In this document: positions 16,693-25,400 of the stretch, piece after piece
Position numbering within the stretch: the stretch's first letter is position 1
Layout: the number at the start of each line of letters is the position of its first letter
Assembly (NCBI RefSeq): GCF_934295145.1
Contig: NZ_CAKRAS010000001.1
Location: 1 to 64,000 of the forward strand
Reading direction: 5' to 3'
Length of the DNA: 64,000 nt
DNA from: an uncultured Eubacterium sp.
GTDB taxonomy: Bacteria > Bacillota > Clostridia > Lachnospirales > Lachnospiraceae
Made by a program: the position numbers and the translations under genes
Notes under the pieces: generated by a model
Databases searched by the model: none
Told to the model about the DNA's origin: nothing
What the model saw: only the letters and a program-made list of their open reading frames with translations

Positions 16693-17933
16693 GATCAGAA
16701 AGAAAAGTAGTAATGTTGATATGTCAAAGAGAAAGGCGGATAGAAAAACTGCGATTGCTTCTGATGCGTTTTGCATTGTTAAGTGTTTTGATTGTTGGTA
16801 TAAATATTGGAACAAAATCAGTGCAGGCAAATGAGGTTTCTTATACAACAGGAACAGATCATGCAGGAACATCGGACTGCGATAATATACAGCAGGATTT
16901 ATTGTCAGATCTGCCATTATCGGATATTCAGGATGTGCTGCAACAAAATACTGACACGGAAAATATATCTTTTCGGGAATTGGTGAAAAGCCTGATGCAG
17001 GCAGATGTAAATACTGACAAGCAGGAGCTGTTTCGGCAGATTTTAAAAAGTACATTTGGCGATGTGGAAGAAGGCAGACAGGTGTTTGTTCAGATACTGC
17101 TTCTGATGGCAGCTTGCGCGTTTTTGCAAAACTTTATCAATGTATTTGAGAACAGTCAGATTTCAAAAACGGGGTTTTATTTGTATTTTTTGTTACTGAT
17201 GGGATTGTTGCTGCGGTCGTATTTGCTGATCCGTGGTATTTTGGAAGGCGTACTGGATCAGGTGATCAGCTTTATGGAGGCATTGCTTCCGGCATTTTGT
17301 ATGACGATGGTGTTTTGCAGCCAGAAAGTGGCCGCGGTAGGATTTTATCAGTTGTCCCTGATCGTGATTTATCTGATCGAGCGTGTGCTGTTGTATGTGG
17401 TGATTCCGGCGATTCATGTGTATGTGGTATTACAGATGCTAAACTGCATGACGGCGGGAAAATTGATTTCCCGGATGACGGTGTTATTGAAGCGGGGATT
17501 GATCTGGGTGATGCGCCTGCTGTTGGCGGGAGTGACCGGTATGAATGTGATCGAGCGGATGATTGCCCCGTCGGTGGACAATCTGAAAAAAATGTCTGTG
17601 ACACAGACCATCAGTATGATACCGGGGCTGGGAAATACGGCGCAGGCAGTTGGAAATATTTTTTTCGGCTCCGCGGCAGTGATCCGAAACGGAATGGGAA
17701 CAGCGGCGATGATTGTATTGCTTTGTCTGGCCATTGGTCCTTTATTAAAAATGCTGATATTTTCTGTGTTTTACAAGATGGCGGGAGCACTTGCGGAGCC
17801 TTTTTCGGATAAACGGATCTGCGGATGTATCGACTGTGTGGGAGATGGCGCATTATTGCTGTTTCGTGCATTGGGGACAGGAATTTTATTGTGCATGATT
17901 ACAATTGCGGTGGTGGTGACGGCGACGGTATGA
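16689..17933 (+). CDS. spoIIIAE: Stage III sporulation protein AE
   Basis: 414 residues. An N-terminal signal-like hydrophobic stretch (LLLMRFALLSVLIVGINIG) is followed by an extracytoplasmic acidic region (residues about 45-115). About seven membrane helices fill the rest, the SpoIIIAE arrangement. It is the large membrane subunit of the channel and is permease-like. It overlaps both neighbours by 4 bases (ATGA at each end). Confidence 0.92.
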   Translation: MRSERKVVMLICQRERRIEKLRLLLMRFALLSVLIVGINIGTKSVQANEVSYTTGTDHAGTSDCDNIQQDLLSDLPLSDIQDVLQQNTDTENISFRELVKSLMQADVNTDKQELFRQILKSTFGDVEEGRQVFVQILLLMAACAFLQNFINVFENSQISKTGFYLYFLLLMGLLLRSYLLIRGILEGVLDQVISFMEALLPAFCMTMVFCSQKVAAVGFYQLSLIVIYLIERVLLYVVIPAIHVYVVLQMLNCMTAGKLISRMTVLLKRGLIWVMRLLLAGVTGMNVIERMIAPSVDNLKKMSVTQTISMIPGLGNTAQAVGNIFFGSAAVIRNGMGTAAMIVLLCLAIGPLLKMLIFSVFYKMAGALAEPFSDKRICGCIDCVGDGALLLFRALGTGILLCMITIAVVVTATV

Positions 17934-18430
17934 CAGAATTACTGGAATGGGTAAAACGGATGATTTTTCTGGGGATTTTCCTGACGATTTTGCTGCAGGT
18001 GCTTCCTTCCGGAACCTATCGGAAATATGTGCGTTTTTTTGTGGGAATGGTGTTTGTACTTACCATTGTGAGCCCGCTTTTTTCAATTCTGGGGGAGAAA
18101 AACTGGGAGCAGACGCTGGAGCGGGAACTTTTTCAGGAGGATGTGTTACAGAGTGGTCAGCTTGATTTTTCTTATATGGAACAGCAGCAACAGGCTTATT
18201 ATGAGAAACAGACGAAGGATGCAGTGGCGCAGATGATAGAAAAACTGGGGGAGACAAATGGCTGTCCGGTGCAGCGGGTGGAGGTGAATTTGTCGAGGAA
18301 TGACGGTTCCATTCTTTGGGTGAAAGTGTGGACGATAGTTAGCGGTGAACAGAGCAGACAGCGCATGCAGGAGGAGACCGCACAGGCCTGCGGTATTTCT
18401 GCGGATCAGGTGGAGGTGTATGAAACGTAA
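17930..18430 (+). CDS. spoIIIAF: Stage III sporulation protein AF
   Basis: 166 residues from ATG 17930, which overlaps the spoIIIAE stop. Two N-terminal transmembrane helices (MIFLGIFLTILLQVLP and FFVGMVFVLTIVSPLF) precede a soluble domain with a ring-building-motif-like fold in the family. An upstream in-frame opening to 17825 lies within spoIIIAE and is not the start. It ends in TAATG shared with spoIIIAG. Confidence 0.9.
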   Translation: MTELLEWVKRMIFLGIFLTILLQVLPSGTYRKYVRFFVGMVFVLTIVSPLFSILGEKNWEQTLERELFQEDVLQSGQLDFSYMEQQQQAYYEKQTKDAVAQMIEKLGETNGCPVQRVEVNLSRNDGSILWVKVWTIVSGEQSRQRMQEETAQACGISADQVEVYET

Positions 18431-19062
18431 TGGCTCTGAAAGAGTTTCTGCGGGAGAAAAAGTGGAAAAAGATGAAAAAGGATCAGTGGCTGATCTTGTT
18501 TCTGGCAGGAGTGTTACTTCTGATTGTTGCCATGCCTGCCGGAAAGAGCAGTTCCAAAACTGCAAAACAGAAAAATGCACAAGAGGAAATTGCGCAGGCA
18601 AATGGAACCGAATCGGGAGAAGCCGATTATGAAAAAACACTGGAAATACGTCTGGCGCAGATTTTAGAGGGAATGGATGGCGTCGGTAATGTGCAGGTGA
18701 TGCTCACGTTTCAGGATCAGGGAGAGTCTGTGGTGGAGAAGGATGTGACGATGCGGCAAAACGCGGGCACAGGAAGTTCCGGACAGGATTCTGGTGGTGG
18801 AACAACAGGAAGTTTCGGAATGGGAAACTCTGGCAGCCGGGAAAGCAGTGAATCGACTGTTTTTTTACAATCAGATGGGGATGAAACACCGTTTGTAAAT
18901 AAAGAAATACTGCCGAAGATCGATGGAGTTTTGATCGTGGCGGAAGGAGGGGCAGATGCAAGCGTGAGAAAAAATGTTTCTGAAGCAGTGGAGGCATTAT
19001 TTGGGCTGGATGCACATAAAATAAAGATAGTTAAAATGAAAACGAAGGGAGATTCCAATTGA
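18430..19062 (+). CDS. spoIIIAG: Stage III sporulation protein AG
   Basis: 210 residues: a short cytoplasmic Lys-rich start, one transmembrane helix (WLILFLAGVLLLIVAMP, about residues 20-36), then an extracytoplasmic ring-forming domain with VQVMLTFQDQG and GVLIVAEGGAD. A Gly/Ser-rich loop, SGQDSGGGTTGSFG, interrupts the domain, as is common in this family. It builds a ring in the intermembrane space. It shares one base with spoIIIAF and four with spoIIIAH. Confidence 0.92.
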   Translation: MALKEFLREKKWKKMKKDQWLILFLAGVLLLIVAMPAGKSSSKTAKQKNAQEEIAQANGTESGEADYEKTLEIRLAQILEGMDGVGNVQVMLTFQDQGESVVEKDVTMRQNAGTGSSGQDSGGGTTGSFGMGNSGSRESSESTVFLQSDGDETPFVNKEILPKIDGVLIVAEGGADASVRKNVSEAVEALFGLDAHKIKIVKMKTKGDSN

Positions 19063-19757
19063 AAAAGATATTTCGGAAAAATCAGATCATTATAACCGCA
19101 CTGGCTCTGATGATCGCTGTGGCAGGCTACATCAGCTATACGAAAACGAATGTGGCAGAAAATGAGGCAATTCAGACTGCAGGTGACAATGCGGACAATA
19201 CATATGATATTTCTGAGGGTGATCAGATTGGAGAGATTTTTACAGATACGGAGGATAACACCCAGACTGCAAATGCAGCGGATGCGCAGACGGAAGATGG
19301 AACAGATCAGGCGGATCAGAGTACGCAAAATGATGCGGAACAGGAAAGCAGCGAAGACGTGCAGAACCCAGGGGAGACGGTACAGACTTCTGCAAACGCA
19401 CAGGGACTGGCGTTTGCAGCAGATGTAAAACTGAACCGGGAGCAGGTGCGTTCCAAAAATAAAGAAACACTACTGGAGATTATCAATAATACTTCCATTG
19501 CAGAAGCGCAGAAGCAGGATGCCATTGATTCTATGATTCAGATGACGGACGTGGCAGAGCGGGAAAATGCGGCAGAGATTTTATTGGAAGCAAAGGGATT
19601 TTCAGACGTGGTAGTCAGCATTACGGATAATGAAGCGGACGTGGTGTTAAACATGGGCGATGTCACGGATGCGAAACGGGCGCAGGTGGAAGATATTGTA
19701 AAAAGAAAAACCGGAATTTCAGCGGAAAATATCGTGATTACGCCACTGAACCAGTAA
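19059..19757 (+). CDS. spoIIIAH: Stage III sporulation protein AH
   Basis: 232 residues. The start codon is TTG 19059, overlapping the spoIIIAG stop (TTGA). The ORF reads KKIFRKNQIIITALALMIAVAGYI, with the single transmembrane helix near residues 9-25. A long acidic, Gln/Asp-rich linker (about 45-115) leads to the C-terminal YscJ/FliF-like ring domain that docks with forespore SpoIIQ. Last gene of the operon; no strong terminator was seen after it. Confidence 0.9.
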   Translation: MKKIFRKNQIIITALALMIAVAGYISYTKTNVAENEAIQTAGDNADNTYDISEGDQIGEIFTDTEDNTQTANAADAQTEDGTDQADQSTQNDAEQESSEDVQNPGETVQTSANAQGLAFAADVKLNREQVRSKNKETLLEIINNTSIAEAQKQDAIDSMIQMTDVAERENAAEILLEAKGFSDVVVSITDNEADVVLNMGDVTDAKRAQVEDIVKRKTGISAENIVITPLNQ

Positions 19758-19995
19758 CCAAGAAATTAAGTTATATAGAAAAGGATCCTGTAATTATAAA
19801 AAGTAATATAAGTAAATTGTGAATGTAGAAACAGAGCAGAAGTAATAAAAAATATAAGAAAAAATTGCTTTAATGAGAGTGATTGATGAACAGAAAATAG
19901 GAGAATGTGCTATACTGTAGACAAATAGATATCCGAAGAAAAAACAGATTTTTTCAGGTAACAGGATAAAAAACGCAGACAAGGAGGAACGACAG

Positions 19996-21150
19996 ATGAA
20001 ACGTGTATTTTTAATTGTTCTGGACAGTTTTGGTATTGGTGAGATGCCGGATGCGGCAAAGTATGGCGATGAAGGCAGCAACACGCTTGGGACCGTGGCA
20101 AAGAGCCTGGAATTTTCCATGCCGAATATGGAAAAACTGGGATTATTCAATATTGATGGTGTGACAGTGAAAGCACCGTATGCAGCTCCAGAAGGTGTGT
20201 TTGCAAGGATGACGGAGCAGTCAGCAGGCAAGGACACAACTACCGGTCACTGGGAGATTGCCGGATTGATTTCCAAAAAACCGATGCCGACCTTCCCGAA
20301 TGGATTCCCGCAGGAACTGCTGGATGAATTTTCGAAGGCTGTGGGACGCAAGGTATTGTGCAACAAGCCGTATTCCGGTACGCAGGTCATTCAGGATTAT
20401 GGCGATGAGCATGTGAAGACCGGTGCGCTGATCGTTTATACATCTGCTGATTCCGTATTCCAAATTGCGGCGCATGAGGATGTAGTTCCAGTGGAAGAAT
20501 TGTATCGTGACTGCGAGATCGCGCGGCAGATGCTGCAGGGAGATCTTGGGGTCGGCAGAGTTATTGCAAGACCATTTGTGGGTACTTCTTCCGGAAACTA
20601 TACCAGAACGTCCAGACGACATGATTTTTCCCTGGAGCCGCCGCAGGATACGATGCTGGATGTTTTAAAAGAAGCAGAATATGATGTGATCGGCATTGGT
20701 AAGATCAATGATATTTTTGCAGGAAAAGGAATTACGGAGTTTGTGCGGACGCAGGATAATGCAGACGGCATTGAAAAGACATTAGAATATATGGAGCGCG
20801 ATTTTAATGGCCTGTGCTTTATCAATCTGGTGGATTTTGATATGCTCTATGGTCATCGAAACGATGTGCCGGGTTATGCAAAGGCACTGACTTATTTTGA
20901 TCAGCAGCTTCCAAAAATTTTGTCAGCTATGGAGCCGGAGGATGTACTGATGATCACGGCAGATCACGGCTGTGATCCGGGAACACCGTCCACAGACCAT
21001 TCCAGAGAGTATACACCGTTTGTAATGTATGGAAAGAATTTGCCACACGGTAAAAATATGGGAACACGAGGCAGTTTTTCCGATATCGGAGCAACCGTAT
21101 TGGATTATTTTGGACTGTCAGGGGAGATTGCAGGCGAGAGTATGTTATAA
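19996..21150 (+). CDS. deoB: Phosphopentomutase
   Basis: 384 residues, alkaline-phosphatase superfamily metalloenzyme interconverting (deoxy)ribose-1-phosphate and -5-phosphate. The metal/nucleophile region is VLDSFGIGEMPDA at the N-terminus with GKDTTTGHWE holding the phosphorylated Thr. C-terminal metal ligands lie in ITADHGCDPGTPSTDHSREYTP. AAGGAGGAACGACAG precedes the ATG. It links nucleoside phosphorolysis (see the phosphorylase at 7.1 kb) to the pentose phosphate pool. The 238-base region upstream of it is AT-rich without a clear promoter pair. Confidence 0.96.
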   Translation: MKRVFLIVLDSFGIGEMPDAAKYGDEGSNTLGTVAKSLEFSMPNMEKLGLFNIDGVTVKAPYAAPEGVFARMTEQSAGKDTTTGHWEIAGLISKKPMPTFPNGFPQELLDEFSKAVGRKVLCNKPYSGTQVIQDYGDEHVKTGALIVYTSADSVFQIAAHEDVVPVEELYRDCEIARQMLQGDLGVGRVIARPFVGTSSGNYTRTSRRHDFSLEPPQDTMLDVLKEAEYDVIGIGKINDIFAGKGITEFVRTQDNADGIEKTLEYMERDFNGLCFINLVDFDMLYGHRNDVPGYAKALTYFDQQLPKILSAMEPEDVLMITADHGCDPGTPSTDHSREYTPFVMYGKNLPHGKNMGTRGSFSDIGATVLDYFGLSGEIAGESML

Positions 21151-21169
21151 AAAGCCATTCGGTTGGCTC

Positions 21170-21198
21170 TTGACAGATGTTTTTCCCTTTATTACAAT
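21170..21198 (+). promoter_or_regulatory. SigA promoter for prfC
   Basis: TTGACA (21170-21175), a 17-base spacer and TACAAT (21193-21198), 20 bases after the deoB stop. Confidence 0.8.
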
Positions 21199-21283
21199 AG
21201 ATAAGATTGAGTATCAATTAGAAATAATGCATTTAAAAATCTTGCTATGAAAGATAAGATAAAGACATGTTGGAGGGCTAAAT

Positions 21284-22873
21284 TTGGCTGATTTACACAA
21301 AGAAATAGAAAAAAGAAGGACATTCGCGATCATTTCCCATCCGGATGCCGGAAAGACAACGCTGACAGAGAAATTTCTGTTATATGGAGGTGCGATCAAC
21401 CTTGCAGGTTCCGTAAAGGGAAAGGCAACTGCGCGCCATGCAGTTTCCGACTGGATGGAAATTGAGAAACAGAGAGGTATTTCCGTTACATCATCTGTAC
21501 TGCAGTTTGAATATGACGGATTTTGCATCAATATTCTGGATACACCGGGACATCAGGATTTCTCCGAGGATACTTACCGTACCCTGATGGCAGCAGATTC
21601 TGCGGTTATGGTTATTGATGGTTCTAAAGGTGTAGAGGCTCAGACACGTAAGCTGTTTAAAGTATGCGTGATGCGCCATATCCCGATTTTTACCTTTATT
21701 AATAAGATGGACAGAGATTCCAACGATCCTTTTGACCTGCTGGATGAGATCGAGAAAGAGCTTGGAATTGCAACCTGCCCGATCAACTGGCCGATTGGTT
21801 CCGGTAAAAATTTCAAGGGTGTATATGATCGGAATACAAAGAAAGTCATGACATTTTCTGACACTTTAAAGGGAACCAAAGAAGGTGAGGAAAAAGAATT
21901 TGATCTGGATTCTGAAGCATTGATGACAGAAATCGGGGAAGACTATAAAGAGCAGTTAGAGGAAGAAATTGAGCTGTTAGATGGTGCCAGTGCTGAATTT
22001 GATATGGATCTGGTATCCAAAGGACAGCTCTCACCGGTATTTTTCGGATCTGCGCTGACCAACTTTGGTGTGGAGACATTTTTGCAGCATTTCCTACAGA
22101 TGACAACTTCTCCGTTGCCGAGAATATCCGACAAAGGCGAAATCAATCCGTTTTCCGAGGATTTCAGTGCCTTTGTATTCAAAATCCAGGCAAATATGAA
22201 TAAAGCACACCGTGACAGAATTGCGTTCATGCGTATCTGTTCCGGACAGTTTAAGGCGGGAATGGAAGTTTTCCATGTGCAGGGCAATAAGCAGTTGAAG
22301 CTTTCCCAGCCGCAGCAGCTGATGGCGCAGGAGCGTAAGATCGTAGAGGAGGCGTATGCCGGAGATATTATCGGTGTATTTGATCCGGGTATTTTCTCCA
22401 TCGGTGATACACTGACTACTGCAAAAGACAAATTTGCTTTTGAGGGAATTCCGACTTTTGCGCCGGAGCATTTTGCGAGAGTGCGTCAGTTAGATACCAT
22501 GAAACGTAAGCAGTTTGTCAAAGGTATTTCCCAGATCGCGCAGGAAGGTGCGATTCAGATCTTCCAGGAGTACAACACCGGTATGGAGGAGATTATTGTC
22601 GGCGTTGTCGGCGTTCTGCAGTTTGATGTATTGAAATTCCGTCTGGAAAATGAATATAATGTAGAAATCCGTCTGGAGAATCTGCCGTATGAGCACATTC
22701 GCTGGATTGAAAATAAAGACATTGACCTGGATCATTTAAGTGGTACTTCTGATATGAAGAAGATTAAGGATCTGAAGGGCAATCCATTATTACTTTTTGT
22801 AAATGCATGGAGTGTTGGCATGACACTGGATCGAAACGAAGGTCTGGTTCTGTCTGAGTTTGGTACTAATTAA
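21284..22873 (+). CDS. prfC: Peptide chain release factor 3
   Basis: 529 residues, translational GTPase that recycles RF1/RF2 from the ribosome. G-domain motifs: SHPDAGKTTLTEK (P-loop), DTPGHQDFSEDTYR (switch II) and NKMDRDS. The RF3 length and the C-terminal LRFRLENEY-type domain III fit; no EF-G-like domain IV is present. The start is TTG 21284 with TTGGAGGGC upstream. TTG is the only sensible start because the family begins just before EIEKRRTFAIISHPD. Confidence 0.95.
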   Translation: MADLHKEIEKRRTFAIISHPDAGKTTLTEKFLLYGGAINLAGSVKGKATARHAVSDWMEIEKQRGISVTSSVLQFEYDGFCINILDTPGHQDFSEDTYRTLMAADSAVMVIDGSKGVEAQTRKLFKVCVMRHIPIFTFINKMDRDSNDPFDLLDEIEKELGIATCPINWPIGSGKNFKGVYDRNTKKVMTFSDTLKGTKEGEEKEFDLDSEALMTEIGEDYKEQLEEEIELLDGASAEFDMDLVSKGQLSPVFFGSALTNFGVETFLQHFLQMTTSPLPRISDKGEINPFSEDFSAFVFKIQANMNKAHRDRIAFMRICSGQFKAGMEVFHVQGNKQLKLSQPQQLMAQERKIVEEAYAGDIIGVFDPGIFSIGDTLTTAKDKFAFEGIPTFAPEHFARVRQLDTMKRKQFVKGISQIAQEGAIQIFQEYNTGMEEIIVGVVGVLQFDVLKFRLENEYNVEIRLENLPYEHIRWIENKDIDLDHLSGTSDMKKIKDLKGNPLLLFVNAWSVGMTLDRNEGLVLSEFGTN

Positions 22874-22982
22874 CATTACTTTCGGAAATGTGCAGATAAA
22901 AAGCTGTCAGTCGGAAGTAAGCCTGCAGTAGTTATATGGTTTTGTATATAAAAATACTGCTTTCATTACGGAGGAAAATAAA

Positions 22983-23294
22983 ATGGAAATTCTGGAAGTT
23001 ACAGTTGAAAATTTTGACGAGAAAGTATTAAACAGTGAGAAACCGGTAATGCTTGATTTCTGGGCAACCTGGTGTGGACCATGCCAGATGCAGGCTCCGA
23101 TCTTCCATACATTTGCTGAGAAAAATGCAGATACTACGGTATTTGGAAAAGTAAATGTGGACGAGCAGATGGAACTTGCACGTGAGTTTGAGGTAGCAAG
23201 TATCCCTACCATCCTTGTGATCAAAAACGGTGAGGTTGCTTACCGTGCAGTTGGATTACAGACTGAGGATGAACTACAGAAAGCACTTGCATAG
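22983..23294 (+). CDS. trxA: Thioredoxin
   Basis: 103 residues, a single thioredoxin fold with the active site WATWCGPCQMQAP (Cys pair near residues 30-33) and the cis-Pro loop SIPTILV. It reduces protein disulfides in the cytosol with thioredoxin reductase, which is not in the window. CGGAGG precedes the ATG. It stands alone between prfC and recA with its own terminator. The position after CGPC is Gln, where many thioredoxins have Lys/Arg. Confidence 0.93.
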   Translation: MEILEVTVENFDEKVLNSEKPVMLDFWATWCGPCQMQAPIFHTFAEKNADTTVFGKVNVDEQMELAREFEVASIPTILVIKNGEVAYRAVGLQTEDELQKALA

Positions 23295-23317
23295 GAAAAA
23301 TACATTGAGAAAAATTG

Positions 23318-23349
23318 CTGTCCGGTGTCATGCTGGACAGTTTTTCTTT
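23318..23349 (+). terminator. Intrinsic terminator after trxA
   Basis: CTGTCC (23318-23323) / GGACAG (23335-23340) with an 11-base loop, followed by TTTTTCTTT. Confidence 0.8.
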
Positions 23350-23430
23350 GTACATAATATAAAAAACGGAAACAGTAAATGACCGATTTTTTCTAAGTGA
23401 CAGGAGCACGGCAGAATGTTATAATCGGGA

Positions 23431-23459
23431 TTGACTTTTGAAGGTATTTATAATATGAT
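23431..23459 (+). promoter_or_regulatory. recA promoter
   Basis: TTGACT (23431-23436), a 17-base spacer and TATGAT (23454-23459). The SOS box begins 12 bases after the -10. Confidence 0.75.
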
Positions 23460-23470
23460 AGGAACAGATG

Positions 23471-23484
23471 CGAACAAATGTTCA
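23471..23484 (+). promoter_or_regulatory. LexA (SOS) box upstream of recA
   Basis: CGAACAAATGTTCA matches the Gram-positive SOS box CGAAC-N4-GTTCG except for the last base. Its position just downstream of the -10 suits repression by LexA of recA-recX. Confidence 0.85.
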
Positions 23485-23542
23485 CTATTTGCGAGACGAT
23501 AACAGGAACGCAGACTGTTCAGATAAGGAGAGAAACGAAAGT

Positions 23543-24631
23543 ATGGCAAAAAATGATAAAATGGAAGTTCAGAAAGAGGCAAAATTAAAAGCACTGGACG
23601 AAGCAATCGCGCATATTGAGAAGCAGTATGGAAAAGGATCCGTTATGAAACTGGGGGATCCGAGTGTACATATGAATGTAGAGACCATTCCGACCGGATG
23701 CTTAAGTCTTGATATCGCACTTGGACTTGGCGGTGTGCCAAGAGGACGTATCATTGAGGTGTATGGACCGGAATCCAGTGGTAAGACTACCGTAGCGTTA
23801 CATATGGTAGCTGAGGTACAGAAACGCGGTGGCATCGCAGGATTTATCGATGCAGAGCATGCGCTTGATCCGGCTTATGCGAAAAATATCGGTGTAGACA
23901 TTGATAACCTTTACATTTCACAGCCGGATAACGGTGAGCAGGCGCTGGAAATCACAGAGACAATGGTTCGCTCCGGTGCAGTGGATATCGTGATCGTGGA
24001 CTCTGTTGCGGCACTGGTTCCGAAGGCAGAGATTGAGGGCGATATGGGTGATTCCCACGTAGGTTTACAGGCACGTCTGATGTCACAGGCGCTGCGTAAA
24101 CTGACTGCAGTGATCAGCAAATCAAACTGTATCGTTATTTTCATCAACCAGTTGCGTGAGAAGGTTGGTGTTATGTTCGGAAATCCGGAGGTAACAACCG
24201 GTGGACGTGCGTTGAAATTCTATTCCTCCATCCGTCTGGATGTACGTCGTGTAGAGGCTTTAAAGCAGGCCGGTGAGATTCTTGGAAACCATACACGTAT
24301 CAAAGTTGTTAAGAATAAAATCGCTCCGCCATTCAAAGAGGCTGAGTTTGATATCGTATTCGGACAGGGAATCTCCAGAGAGGGCGATATCCTTGATCTG
24401 GCGGCAAATACAGACGTGGTTAATAAATCTGGTGCATGGTATGCGTACAACGGCGAGAAAATCGGTCAGGGACGTGAGAATGCCAAGAAATACCTGAAAG
24501 AGAATCCGGAGATCTGCCAGGAAATCGAGGCAAAAGTACGTGCGTACTATCATCTGGATGGAGAAGAAACAGCAGAGGGAGCTGGTGCAGATACTTCCGT
24601 GGAAGCTGCTGCACAGACTGACGCAGAATAA
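23543..24631 (+). CDS. recA: RecA recombinase
   Basis: 362 residues, forms filaments on single-stranded DNA, drives strand exchange and triggers LexA self-cleavage. The Walker A motif is GPESSGKTT, followed by DAEHALDP and the L1/L2 loop regions (ALVPKAEIEGD; FINQLREKVGVMFGNPE). The acidic, Ala-rich C-tail is typical. ATG 23543 follows AAGGAG at 23525-23530; the in-frame ATG at 23468 lies upstream of the SOS box and is not the start. Coupled to recX by TAATG. Confidence 0.98.
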   Translation: MAKNDKMEVQKEAKLKALDEAIAHIEKQYGKGSVMKLGDPSVHMNVETIPTGCLSLDIALGLGGVPRGRIIEVYGPESSGKTTVALHMVAEVQKRGGIAGFIDAEHALDPAYAKNIGVDIDNLYISQPDNGEQALEITETMVRSGAVDIVIVDSVAALVPKAEIEGDMGDSHVGLQARLMSQALRKLTAVISKSNCIVIFINQLREKVGVMFGNPEVTTGGRALKFYSSIRLDVRRVEALKQAGEILGNHTRIKVVKNKIAPPFKEAEFDIVFGQGISREGDILDLAANTDVVNKSGAWYAYNGEKIGQGRENAKKYLKENPEICQEIEAKVRAYYHLDGEETAEGAGADTSVEAAAQTDAE

Positions 24632-25227
24632 TGCAGATACAGGAGATTATCAGAGGAAAAAAGGGAAAGCTTACCGTTCGATTGGAGGGAGGGCTTTCCT
24701 TTCCCATTTATGAAAAAGAAGCAGCAAAGTATCGGATGATGGAGGGTGGTACGCTGTCTGATCAGGAGTGGAATGAAATCTGTACAGAAATTCTGGAGAA
24801 ACGTGCCAAGCGTCGTGCGTTATATATTTTGCAGAGAATGGAGCGGACAGAATACCAGCTGCGTCAGAAACTGCAGGAAAACGGTTATCCGGAAGATATT
24901 GTGCAGTGTGCCATTGATTATGTGAAATCCTTTCATTACGTGGATGATTATCGTTATGCCTGTACATACATTCGATATCATCAGGCAGAAAAGAGCCGGC
25001 TGCAGTTGAAAATGAAGCTATATGAGCGTGGTGTCGCGTCAGATCTGATCGATCAGGCGCTGGAAGACGAATATGCGGGCGAAGAAGAGCAGCTGATTGA
25101 TCGTCTGCTGGAGAAGAAGCATTATGATGCGGAAACAATGGATCAGAAGGAAAAGCAGCGAATCTATCAGTATCTGATGCGGAGAGGTTTTCGGTCTGAG
25201 GCTATCCGGCGTCGGATGGGGATATAA
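24631..25227 (+). CDS. recX: Regulatory protein RecX
   Basis: 198 residues, helical repeats of the RecX fold. Characteristic patterns are YILQRMERTEYQLRQKL and VIDYVKSFHYVDDYRYA-like (here CAIDYVKSFHYVDDYRYA), and GFRSEAIRRRM at the C-terminus. RecX caps or inhibits RecA filaments. The start overlaps the recA stop by one base, so the two are translated together and share the SOS-controlled promoter. Confidence 0.92.
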   Translation: MQIQEIIRGKKGKLTVRLEGGLSFPIYEKEAAKYRMMEGGTLSDQEWNEICTEILEKRAKRRALYILQRMERTEYQLRQKLQENGYPEDIVQCAIDYVKSFHYVDDYRYACTYIRYHQAEKSRLQLKMKLYERGVASDLIDQALEDEYAGEEEQLIDRLLEKKHYDAETMDQKEKQRIYQYLMRRGFRSEAIRRRMGI

Positions 25228-25292
25228 AGTGTTTTTGTGTCGAAACAGTTATGGATTGTATACAGTTTAGTGCCTTGGTTAGTATTATTTGC

Positions 25293-25321
25293 TTGACAGA
25301 AAGCACAAAAAAGTATAAAAT
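25293..25321 (+). promoter_or_regulatory. SigA promoter for rny
   Basis: TTGACA (25293-25298), a 17-base spacer and TAAAAT (25316-25321). The leader to the GTG start is about 75 bases. Confidence 0.75.
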
Positions 25322-25400
25322 TTAATAGTTGTAATTTATGACATAATACCAGATATAAATTGTTATATGTACAATGAAAATTAAATAAGGAGGTGCTCCT